From positions 1-7,306 of the forward strand of contig CAZVZM010000087.1 in assembly GCA_964630835.1 (NCBI GenBank): DNA of 7,306 nt. The letters are read 5' to 3'. The position numbers were made by a program, and so were the translations under genes. Positions 1 to 6,292 of this stretch are shown piece after piece. The DNA comes from Halarsenatibacter sp964630835. GTDB taxonomy: Bacteria; Bacillota; Halanaerobiia; Halanaerobiales; Halarsenatibacteraceae. The notes beneath the pieces were generated by a model. It worked only from the letters and a program-made list of their open reading frames with translations, searched no databases and was not told the DNA's origin. Position 1 is the stretch's first letter. Every line of letters starts with the position of its first letter.

Positions 1-2
1 GC

Positions 3-893
3 TCAGGAAGACAGGATATAATCAGTGCAGGCAGCGGGGACGCCGAAGTGATACTGCACACCACATCTGAGGGGGAAGTTGAGCTGATCGACTCAGTGGT
101 GGATGATATGATTGTAGCGGCGGCTGCCTATGATCCCCTGATCGATATAGATGATGGTAGCTCGGTGGATATATTCACAGCCAATTCTGCGGTGAGGGTG
201 CTGGGATCGGATAAAATCAATATTGCCCGGGTAAGAGCAGAGAACGTGGTGTTTGAGAGCAGACCTAAATATGTCGATGCGGATGAGGATATGGAACCGA
301 CGATAGGTATTTATACGATATATTTTAAAGTGAGTGACTCAGAAACAGAAACTCCTGTAGAGGGAGCTGAGATAACTCTGAAAGAAAACGGAACTGGAGA
401 AAAGAACAGTGAAAATGGTGGGAAATATGAGAAGACGGACTCTGATGGCCAGGCCTCCTTTTCCGAACTTGAGCCGGAAAAATTCACCTATGAAATAGAA
501 CGGGATGGCTATGAAAGCTTTGAGGAAAAAGTCGAGATAGTGGATCGGGATCTTCTGGAGGAGGCTGAACTGGATGCAATCAGGATTTCTCCTCAGGTGC
601 GCCTGGAAGGCATTCAGGATGAAGCTCATGTGGAGGAGTTCAAACTTTCTGCCGAAGACAGGCATGGGGACTTATATGAAGAGGATGATTTTAACCGGGA
701 TCAGGTTGAGGATGGCGTCCTAAAACACACTTTTGAAGACCTCGCCGCCGAGGCTGATATAGAGCTGAATATAGATAATGCCGAAATAAACGATGGCGAT
801 TATGAAGAGGACCATTACCAGGAGAAAATCACTCATGAGGATTATGAGGATGATGGAGAGCTTACCTTTGAGCTGGAATTTGAGATGAAGTGA
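3..893 (+). CDS. Acidic surface/secreted protein, 3' end (5' end outside window), with CarboxypepD_reg-like domain
   Basis: The frame is open from the first full codon at position 3 to the TGA at 891-893, giving 296 residues with no start needed inside the window. A GTG at 48 is in frame but has no ribosome binding site, and similar sequence continues upstream of it, so the gene very probably starts outside. The first ~85 residues are short alternating hydrophobic/polar strands (AEVILHTT, NIARVRAENVVF), as in beta-helix or beta-sandwich surface proteins. About residues 105-182 fit a CarboxypepD_reg/PEGA-type fold: TPVEGAEITL, then TDSDGQASFSELEP, then YEIERDGYESF. The rest is beta-rich and extremely acidic (for example EEDDFNRD, DYEEDHY), as in haloadapted exported proteins. 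The exact function is not recognisable; adhesin, S-layer-associated or other envelope protein are all possible. The reading frame continues past the TGA (see the next feature). Confidence 0.75.
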   Translation, partial: SGRQDIISAGSGDAEVILHTTSEGEVELIDSVVDDMIVAAAAYDPLIDIDDGSSVDIFTANSAVRVLGSDKINIARVRAENVVFESRPKYVDADEDMEPTIGIYTIYFKVSDSETETPVEGAEITLKENGTGEKNSENGGKYEKTDSDGQASFSELEPEKFTYEIERDGYESFEEKVEIVDRDLLEEAELDAIRISPQVRLEGIQDEAHVEEFKLSAEDRHGDLYEEDDFNRDQVEDGVLKHTFEDLAAEADIELNIDNAEINDGDYEEDHYQEKITHEDYEDDGELTFELEFEMK

Positions 894-1124
894 TCTTCCA
901 CAATATTGGCTGGAGAGGATTTTGCCATCCTGGCCGAGTACAGCATTGAAGCTCGTGATGTAGAGCTTGAAGGCGCGGATGATATTGAGATTACAGTGAA
1001 TATATTCAGCAGAGTGGATGAATCAGGGGAGGCGGATGACCTCAATGCAGCCGTGGAAATTACACTGGATGAAGAAGGGGAAGTTGAAGTTACTGATATT
1101 TTCTCTGAAGCCCAACTAAATTAG
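894..1124 (+). pseudogene. In-frame continuation after TGA: possible truncated C-terminus or small unrecognised gene
   Basis: Directly after the TGA at 891-893 the same frame stays open for 76 codons to a TAG at 1122-1124. The predicted peptide keeps the character of the upstream protein: very acidic, with beta-strand alternation (DVELEGADDIEITVNIF, NAAVEITLDEEGEVEV). The only in-frame start-like codon near its beginning is a TTG at 906. The bases before it (gatcttccacaata) contain no Shine-Dalgarno sequence. The simplest reading is that this was the C-terminal part of the upstream protein and was cut off by a nonsense change. Alternatives are a separate 72-residue protein started inefficiently at the TTG, stop-codon readthrough, or a sequencing error. 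No family is recognised. The composition supports past or present coding; the status is uncertain. Confidence 0.4.
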
Positions 1125-1141
1125 GTCTTCCCTACATCCAC

Positions 1142-1162
1142 AATAAAATTTTTCCTCTGCTT
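1142..1162 (+). repeat. Dispersed 21-bp intergenic repeat, copy 1
   Basis: The core aaatttttcctctgctt (1146-1162) recurs exactly at 3095-3111. With the four preceding bases (aata here, aatg there) the match is 20 of 21. This copy lies in the 163-bp gap between the TAG at 1124 and the beta-barrel gene, 125 bp before its ATG. The role is unknown: shared regulatory site, RNA element or remnant of a larger repeat. Confidence 0.55.
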
Positions 1163-1287
1163 AAGTTTAGTTTTCGGCCACTATTATCATGATAGCGAAC
1201 CTATACGATATCTATCAACCGATAAAAGGAAGAACCTAAATTAATTTTTTAGACCTTGCATCTATACCACTGGCAGGAGTGATATAA

Positions 1288-2508
1288 ATGAGCCTTAACG
1301 AGCTAAAGAACCTCATTGACTGGAAATGTGGCGACAGGAAATTTGATGAAATAGCAGGATATATGGAAAAATATTTACGTCAGCCCGGTGTTTCCTTCCG
1401 GCGAAGCGATTTTTTTCTGCCGGCTCTGGTAACAGCTCTCACATTCATTATCATATTTAGCGGTATGCCGGCACCCGGCGGTTTCTTTTTCGGCGGCATT
1501 ACTTCCCGCAATGTGCAGGCGGTGGACCTGCCGGATATCGATACTTCCCGGGAGAGATTCAGCCTGTATATATCCCCCTCCTATGCCAGAATGGAACCCG
1601 AAGAGATTAACGATATGCTGGAAGATGTGCACGATTGGGGAAAAGAGATGGAAGATGCTCTGACGGATGATTTTCGCCATTTAATAAGAGGGGCTGTAGA
1701 GGAAAACAATGAAAATGAGAATGAAAATGGTGGCATGGAAAATCTTAGCATAGATATAGATGAGTCTAAATCCCCCATGTACACAGATGACATTGAGAGT
1801 GCGCCGGGACTTGAGGCCGGCTTAAGCTATGATATTCCTGACTTTATCGGCACCGTCACATTTGGGGGCGGGTCTTACAGGGCCAGAAGCAGCATGAGCG
1901 GCGATATTGAGGCGGACACGGTTATAGAACACAGGGATCCCGATGATGAAAATTTTGCCGATGATGTATTATGGGTCGACCTGAAGGGCGAGTCCGAGAA
2001 CGATGTAAATTTTACCCTCAATAACGTATCGGCTGGTTTTGCCCCGGAGCTCTTTGAAAACTTTCACCTGCGCGTGAGTCTGGGAGCTTACTGGGGAAGC
2101 GGTGAGGTGACCCATAAAAGCACCGGCGAGATGGAATATCACCCTGAAGACGTTGATGATCTGGATGAAGATGATGAGCGTCGCGATATCCTGGAAGAGC
2201 TGAAGAAATATGATGAGGATGCCCTGCTGGAGTATGAAAAGGAGTTTGACCTGCTGCCATCGGCGGGAGCCAGACTGGGTGCATCCTACGACTATGAGCT
2301 GACGGAGAGTTTAAGCCTGCGGGCAGCCGGCGAAATGAGATGGTTGAGTATAGATTTTGAGGGTGGGCCGGAAAGCAGCACCACCAGGGCCGATGGGACC
2401 CTGCTTGAGGAGTATTACGAGGATGAATTTGCCTTTGAGCTTCCCGGAGAGTTTGAGGAGGATTTAAACGGGGCTGAGCTGTCTCTGGGTATAAATATTG
2501 ATTTTTAG
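1288..2508 (+). CDS. Predicted outer-membrane beta-barrel protein with long N-terminal extension
   Basis: The product is 406 residues. The start is supported by AGGAG at 1275-1279, 8 nt before the ATG. Residues 1-41 are a charged, soluble-looking extension. Residues ~42-58 are a hydrophobic segment (LVTALTFIIIFSG), and VQAVD at 76-80 offers a signal peptidase I site after Ala78. The mature part shows amphipathic strand pairs typical of small barrels: FSLYISPSYARM (91-102), GLEAGLSYDI (174-183), GTVTFGGGSYRARS (188-201), LRVSLGAYWG (261-270), ARLGASYDYEL (328-338), LSLRAAGEMRWLSI (342-355) and AELSLGINIDF (396-406). Their long connecting loops are acidic. The last residue is Phe, the usual BAM recognition signature. 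Loop ~139-147 is an Asn/Glu repeat encoded by near-repeated GAAAAT units. It resembles OmpA/OmpW-like barrels in general shape, but no specific family can be assigned. It stands alone, with no adjacent operon partner. Confidence 0.7.
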   Translation: MSLNELKNLIDWKCGDRKFDEIAGYMEKYLRQPGVSFRRSDFFLPALVTALTFIIIFSGMPAPGGFFFGGITSRNVQAVDLPDIDTSRERFSLYISPSYARMEPEEINDMLEDVHDWGKEMEDALTDDFRHLIRGAVEENNENENENGGMENLSIDIDESKSPMYTDDIESAPGLEAGLSYDIPDFIGTVTFGGGSYRARSSMSGDIEADTVIEHRDPDDENFADDVLWVDLKGESENDVNFTLNNVSAGFAPELFENFHLRVSLGAYWGSGEVTHKSTGEMEYHPEDVDDLDEDDERRDILEELKKYDEDALLEYEKEFDLLPSAGARLGASYDYELTESLSLRAAGEMRWLSIDFEGGPESSTTRADGTLLEEYYEDEFAFELPGEFEEDLNGAELSLGINIDF

Positions 2509-2872
2509 CTCCATACAGCCACAGGTAACCGGCATATCCATATTTTAGTGCAGGCTTCTTTTCCCTTTCAGCTGTTGGATTTTGTTTAAGAACACTTGCA
2601 TTTAGGACTCCTTCTTTTTTCATATTTCATAGATCTCAATCATGGAAGCTATAAGCTTCCTATAATAAAAGGTGAAAAGGTGTGTGGCTATCGCTTTACA
2701 GCATGTGTTGTAAATTTCATCAGCGGTTACGGAGAGGATCCTAATGTTTTATCTGCAGGGAGAGAATTGCTCCGGATGAAAAGCAGGAAAAGCTTCAATT
2801 TTCCAGAAGTTAATGTTTTGCAGGGGTCAATTTTAAGGTTCAACTTATCACCAATTTTATCGGCTTTTTGCC
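2509..2872. other. Intergenic region without convincing gene
   Basis: Between the beta-barrel stop and the promoter region of the polysaccharide locus no reading frame has a credible start and ribosome binding site. A 93-codon frame at 2596-2877 begins at a TTG without a Shine-Dalgarno sequence, and its translation shows no recognisable domain. No T-tailed hairpin is visible right after the beta-barrel stop. The stretch contains a strong palindrome (listed separately) and may include a decayed gene, but nothing proves it. Confidence 0.4.
2644..2660. repeat. Perfect inverted repeat GGAAGCT-ATA-AGCTTCC
   Basis: Seven-base arms at 2644-2650 and 2654-2660 are perfectly complementary around a 3-base centre. 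A TATAAT hexamer follows at once (2661-2666), but no matching -35 box is visible about 17 bp upstream. No T-run follows, so it does not look like an intrinsic terminator. An operator or an RNA hairpin is possible. Confidence 0.45.
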
Positions 2873-2881
2873 ATTAAAATG

Positions 2882-2910
2882 TTTAATTTTTGCCGGGATT
2901 GCGGTATAAT
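2882..2910 (+). promoter_or_regulatory. Candidate sigma-A-type promoter for the polysaccharide locus
   Basis: A perfect -10 hexamer TATAAT is at 2905-2910, with a weak -35 TTTAAT at 2882-2887 and 17-bp spacing. The -35 box is also the right arm of an AT-rich inverted repeat, ATTAAA-ATG-TTTAAT (2873-2887), which could be an operator. Transcription would start near 2917 and give a leader of about 240 nt before the dehydratase start codon at 3156. Confidence 0.4.
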
Positions 2911-2931
2911 ATTAGGAGAACTATCCTGAGA

Positions 2932-2975
2932 TTGCACTCGGCCCGGCACGTCCTGGTGCAAGGACAAAATTTTTT
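2932..2975 (+). promoter_or_regulatory. Leader with two competing hairpins and T-run: possible attenuator
   Basis: Hairpin A pairs TTGCAC (2932-2937) with GTGCAA (2956-2961). Hairpin B pairs GTCCT (2950-2954) with AGGAC (2961-2965) around a 6-base loop, and is followed by AAAA and six Ts (2970-2975), a terminator-like arrangement with a short spacer. Forming A encloses the 5' arm of B in its loop and also uses base 2961, so the two exclude each other. Together with the promoter candidate just upstream this looks like a transcription-attenuation leader. The B stem is only 5 bp and the A-spacer weakens it, so the call is tentative. Confidence 0.35.
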
Positions 2976-3090
2976 GGTTATGGACCTGACCGGTGTGAGC
3001 AAATTTCCTGTATAAATTATGGTTTTTCTCCGAAACAGTTGATAAAAATTAGCCTGTCAAATTGTACCGGAAGATATAAAGCTTCGTTTA

Positions 3091-3111
3091 AATGAAATTT
3101 TTCCTCTGCTT
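3091..3111 (+). repeat. Dispersed 21-bp intergenic repeat, copy 2
   Basis: This copy matches 1142-1162 at 20 of 21 positions, in the same orientation. It ends 44 bp before the ATG of the dehydratase gene. Both copies sit in non-coding DNA upstream of an envelope-related gene on the + strand, which hints at a shared regulatory or RNA role. Confidence 0.55.
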
Positions 3112-3131
3112 TTACTATAAGTAGAGTTAGC

Positions 3132-3139
3132 TGTTTCAC
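3132..3139 (+). promoter_or_regulatory. parS half-site-like sequence TGTTTCAC
   Basis: TGTTTCAC is exactly the left half of the conserved bacterial parS palindrome (TGTTTCACGTGAAACA). The right half is not conserved here: CGGGGGGA matches only 2 of 8 positions. The site lies 16 bp before the dehydratase start codon, directly next to its ribosome binding site, and two genes later in the locus comes a ParB-like protein. It may be coincidence. Confidence 0.2.
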
Positions 3140-3155
3140 CGGGGGGACATGCACA

Positions 3156-5162
3156 ATGGCAAAATCTCTACATAATTTGCTCAGAAAGGTATATACCCGT
3201 CATCGCATGCTGCTGCTGGATCTTATGCTTTTAAATTTATGCCTCGCTTTAAGCTATTTTCTGCGATTTGAGGGAGCCTGGCTGGACAATGTTCGGCCTC
3301 ACTATTTTCCCATACTGACAGTTTTGGGCCTTTTCGTTTTTTATTTTTCCAGCCTCTACAACCGCCTCTGGCGATATGCCAGCATAGGTGAGCTTCTCGC
3401 CATCATAAAGAATTCCGCTGCCATAAATTTTCTCTTTCTGGGATACATATTTTTCTTTCAGCAGGATCTCCCGAGAAGCATTCCCCTGCTCAATGGTATC
3501 CTTATGGTATTTACTCTGGGGGGAGTGCGCTTTAGTTTTCGCCTGCTATCCAATTATCTTGAAAAGCTCGGCCACAGGCATCCGGATACGGATGTGCTCA
3601 TAATAGGCGCCGGCGATGCGGGAGAAATGATCGTTCGCGAACTCCAGCGCCATCCCGAACTGGGAAAGCACGTTGCCGGCCTCATTGATGATGATCAGGA
3701 TAAGCAAAATTTGCATCTGCATGGAGTTGAGGTGCTGGGCACCCGCAGGGACATTCCTGCTGTAATACAGGAAAAGAATATAGATGAGGTGATAATTGCA
3801 ATTCCCTCGGCTCCGGGTAACGAAATTAAAGAGATTTACAACATGGTCCAAAAGCAGGACGTGCAGGTGAAGACGGTCCCCGGCATGTATGAGATTTTAA
3901 ATGATGATATAAGCATCAGTCAGCTGCGCGAGGTGCAGGTGGAGGATCTCCTTCGCCGCGATCCCGTCGATCTCGACATTGACGGCATCTGCTCCTACCT
4001 TGCCGGGAGGACGGTCATGGTGACCGGTGGCGGGGGTTCAATCGGTTCTGAGCTCTGCCGGCAGATAGCTGATTACGAACCCGACAATCTTATTATCCTC
4101 GATATTTATGAAAACTCCACATATATGCTGCAGAGGGAGCTGCAGGATGAGCATCCCGACCTGGAGATAATTCCGGTCATTGCCAGCGTCAGGGATAGAG
4201 AGTGCATGAAACAGACATTTTCATATTTTCAGCCCGATGTTGTCTTTCATGCCGCCGCCCACAAGCACGTGCCCCTGATGGAGGCCAATCCCGGCGAGGC
4301 CGTAAAGAATAACATTATGGGGACAGAGGTTACGGCAAGGCTAGCAGATGAATTTGGGGCGGAGAGATTTGTGCTCATTTCCACCGATAAAGCGGTTAAT
4401 CCCACCAATGTTATGGGCGCAACAAAGAGAGCTTCGGAGATGGTCGTGCAGTGGCTGGATGAGCGTTCGCGGACCGACTTTATGGCGGTGCGTTTTGGCA
4501 ATGTCCTGGGCAGCTGCGGCAGTGTGGTGCCCATATTTAAAAAACAGATAGCTCAGGGCGGACCCGTTACCGTCACCCACCGGGAGGTTCGGCGTTACTT
4601 TATGACCATTCCCGAGGCCGTACAGCTTGTCATCCAGGCCGGGGCTCAGGGTGAAGGAGGCGAACTATTTGTTCTGGACATGGGTGAACCGGTAAAAATA
4701 ATCGATCTGGCGCGCGATCTTATCAGCCTTTCCGGCTATCGCCCCAATGAGGATATTGATATTGAGATAACCGGTCTGCGCCCGGGGGAAAAGCTCTATG
4801 AGGAACTCCTCACCGAGCATGAGGACAGCGAGGCCACCGAACACGAGCGCATTTATATCAGCAACATTGAGAATAACCTTCCCAAAGATCTTCCCCTGAA
4901 ACTTAAAACTTTAGAGGAAGTGGCAAATAACGGCGAAAATCAGCGGTCTCTCATCGCAGAATTGAAGGATTTAGTCAAAACTTTTGAACCGCGCTGGGAG
5001 AAAGAAGATCTGCAGCCGGCCTTCGAAAAAAGACAGGCGAGCCTGGGCAACGAGGCTGCCGGCGCATATATTGCTCCGGCTGATGCTGCTGATACTGCTA
5101 AAGCAAAGAAATCTTTAGAAAAAGCTGAAGCTGCAGGAGAAATGGTCTTTGATAATGAGTAA
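3156..5162 (+). CDS. Membrane-bound UDP-sugar 4,6-dehydratase/epimerase of the CapD/EpsC/WbpM family
   Basis: The product is 668 residues. The ATG is preceded by GGGGGGA (3141-3147) 8 nt upstream. The N-terminus has about four membrane segments (~17-36, 50-68, 84-102, 111-130). A first Rossmann-like, CoA-binding-type domain follows with IIGAGDAGEM (149-158). The catalytic SDR domain begins with the nucleotide motif VTGGGGSIGSEL (289-300), followed by HAAAHKHVPLME (365-376). The catalytic region is STDKAVNPTNVMGATK (409-424): Met420 stands where classical SDRs have Tyr, the Ser-Met-Lys arrangement known for WbpM-type dehydratases. Then come RFGNVLGSCGSVVPIF (446-461) and LRPGEKLYEELL (541-552). 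The family converts UDP-GlcNAc to a 4-keto-6-deoxy sugar, the entry to modified sugars of capsule, EPS or O-antigen. The last ~40 residues are an unusual Ala/Lys/Glu-rich tail. It is the first gene of the + strand polysaccharide cluster. The exact sugar product is not decidable. Confidence 0.93.
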   Translation: MAKSLHNLLRKVYTRHRMLLLDLMLLNLCLALSYFLRFEGAWLDNVRPHYFPILTVLGLFVFYFSSLYNRLWRYASIGELLAIIKNSAAINFLFLGYIFFFQQDLPRSIPLLNGILMVFTLGGVRFSFRLLSNYLEKLGHRHPDTDVLIIGAGDAGEMIVRELQRHPELGKHVAGLIDDDQDKQNLHLHGVEVLGTRRDIPAVIQEKNIDEVIIAIPSAPGNEIKEIYNMVQKQDVQVKTVPGMYEILNDDISISQLREVQVEDLLRRDPVDLDIDGICSYLAGRTVMVTGGGGSIGSELCRQIADYEPDNLIILDIYENSTYMLQRELQDEHPDLEIIPVIASVRDRECMKQTFSYFQPDVVFHAAAHKHVPLMEANPGEAVKNNIMGTEVTARLADEFGAERFVLISTDKAVNPTNVMGATKRASEMVVQWLDERSRTDFMAVRFGNVLGSCGSVVPIFKKQIAQGGPVTVTHREVRRYFMTIPEAVQLVIQAGAQGEGGELFVLDMGEPVKIIDLARDLISLSGYRPNEDIDIEITGLRPGEKLYEELLTEHEDSEATEHERIYISNIENNLPKDLPLKLKTLEEVANNGENQRSLIAELKDLVKTFEPRWEKEDLQPAFEKRQASLGNEAAGAYIAPADAADTAKAKKSLEKAEAAGEMVFDNE

Positions 5163-5224
5163 AAATAAAAAAATTGAGCAGTTAAAGAGAAAATAGCGGT
5201 TTGATAAGGGAAAATGAGTTGAGA

Positions 5225-6205
5225 ATGAGGTGGAAGGCTTTGGAGTTTAAAGAAATACCGCTCGATAAAATTGCAGTTGATGAGGAGCAGTCCCGCCAGC
5301 AGTTTGATGTTGAGGAGCTGGAAAATCTCACCGCTTCAATCGAGGAGCTGGGTCAGCTCCAGCCTGTCATTGTGCTCCCCCTGAGCAGTCTGGAGGAGTA
5401 TCTCCTCATTGCTGGCGAGCGGCGCTACCGGGCCATGCAGCAGGCAGAAGGAGTGGACAGCATTGCCGCCCTTGTGGCGGATGAGGACCTGCCTCCAGAA
5501 AAAATCAGGGAGATAAATCTGGTGGAAAACTTGCAGCGCCGCGATCTAAATGAGCTGGAGCGGGCTCAGGGTATAAGTCTTTATATGGAGGAACACGGGC
5601 TAAACAAAAAGCAGGCCAGCAAGCACCTGGGTATACCCCGCACAACTTTAACGGAATGGCTGCAGATTTTAGAGATCGATGATAAGTATCAGCAGGCGGT
5701 GCTTGATGAGGACTGCGCTCTCTCCCTCTCTCACGTGAATCTGGCGCTGTCATTGAGCAGCCGCTCCGGTAACCCGGTTTTGAAAAAGGAGCTGATGGAT
5801 GCTATCATTAAGTTTAATCTTTCCCGGCATGAGGTAAAAAAGATCACCAGGCTATATCAGCGGCATCTGCACCTGGAGATGGAGGAGGCTGTAGGTGCTG
5901 TGTTGATTGACCGAGAGAGACAGAAAGCCGCCGCCGATTTAAACGATCTTCTCGAGGAGGAAAAGCGCCAGAAGCCGGTAAAGAGTTTGCTCAATCATTT
6001 TTCTCGCACCGCCGATAAGCTGGAAGAATTTATGGAGGATATCGGCCATCTGGAGCCCGATGAGGAGAAGGCACTTCTTGATGAATTTCTCTATATATAT
6101 CAGATGCTCAAACTTATGATCCCCGAGCTGGAAGATAAATCGCTGGAGGAGATCACAGAGGAATACAGGAGTATTCATGAAGGGCAGATGAATATTTTAA
6201 AATAG
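5225..6205 (+). CDS. Stand-alone ParB/Spo0J-family CTPase and DNA-binding protein in a polysaccharide locus
   Basis: This ATG start gives 326 residues. In-frame TTG codons at 5219 and 5201 are alternatives; the latter would give 334 residues. AAGGGA at 5206-5211 best fits the TTG at 5219, so the start is uncertain. Counting from 5201, the ParB N-terminal domain is clear: QSRQQFDVEELENLTASIEE (30-49), QPVIV, the CTP-binding GERRYRA (72-78) and ENLQRRDLNELERAQG (110-125). A helix-turn-helix follows, LNKKQASKHLGIPRTTLTEW (134-153). The remaining ~170 residues are helical and charged. The length is somewhat above that of typical chromosomal ParB proteins (about 280-300). Known relatives load onto parS DNA as CTP-dependent clamps and work with ParA in segregation; VirB is a relative acting as a gene regulator. 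No ParA is adjacent. The gene lies 62 bp after the dehydratase and 87 bp before the Wzz gene, so it is probably co-transcribed. A regulatory role is inference. Confidence 0.88.
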   Translation: MRWKALEFKEIPLDKIAVDEEQSRQQFDVEELENLTASIEELGQLQPVIVLPLSSLEEYLLIAGERRYRAMQQAEGVDSIAALVADEDLPPEKIREINLVENLQRRDLNELERAQGISLYMEEHGLNKKQASKHLGIPRTTLTEWLQILEIDDKYQQAVLDEDCALSLSHVNLALSLSSRSGNPVLKKELMDAIIKFNLSRHEVKKITRLYQRHLHLEMEEAVGAVLIDRERQKAAADLNDLLEEEKRQKPVKSLLNHFSRTADKLEEFMEDIGHLEPDEEKALLDEFLYIYQMLKLMIPELEDKSLEEITEEYRSIHEGQMNILK

Positions 6206-6292
6206 ATCCCGACAGAACCTGCTTTATAATAAGAGAGGATCTCAATAAAATAACTGCTTATATCCAGTTATAATTTTAAAAGGAGAAACTCC

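Noticed and set aside
1218..1225. ACCGATAA, resembling the -10 of a flagellar sigma-28 promoter
   Set aside because: No TAAA box is found about 15 bp upstream, and the gene that follows is not flagellar.
1542..1557. A sequence matching 13 of 16 positions of the Noc binding site consensus (centre TTCCCGGGA)
   Set aside because: It lies inside the coding sequence of the beta-barrel gene, and Noc is a Bacillus paralogue; coincidence is more likely.
1693..1740. Near-repeats of GAAAAT/GAGAAT in the beta-barrel gene as a possible phase-variation tract
   Set aside because: The units are six bases long and imperfect, so slippage would not shift the frame. It is better read as a low-complexity Asn/Glu loop.
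2018..2623. A 201-codon open frame on the minus strand across the end of the beta-barrel gene
   Set aside because: It is antisense to a well-supported gene, and its translation is rich in Pro, His and Arg with no domain, as expected for a shadow of acidic codons.
2596..2877. A 93-codon open frame on the plus strand in the intergenic region
   Set aside because: It starts at a TTG with no ribosome binding site, shows no recognisable motif, and runs up to the promoter candidate. A decayed gene cannot be excluded.
2924..3000. CTGAGA (2926-2931) and ACCTGA (2984-2989), reminiscent of a TPP riboswitch
   Set aside because: The conserved part after ACCTGA (GGxTAATxCC and GTAGGGA) is missing, and the genes downstream have no link to thiamine.
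6225..6274. Two TATAAT hexamers (6225-6230 and 6269-6274) ahead of the Wzz gene
   Set aside because: Neither has a recognisable -35 box at 16-18 bp, and the area is AT-rich, so an internal promoter is not supported. The AGATCC/GGATCT repeat around the first has a 27-base gap and no T-run.
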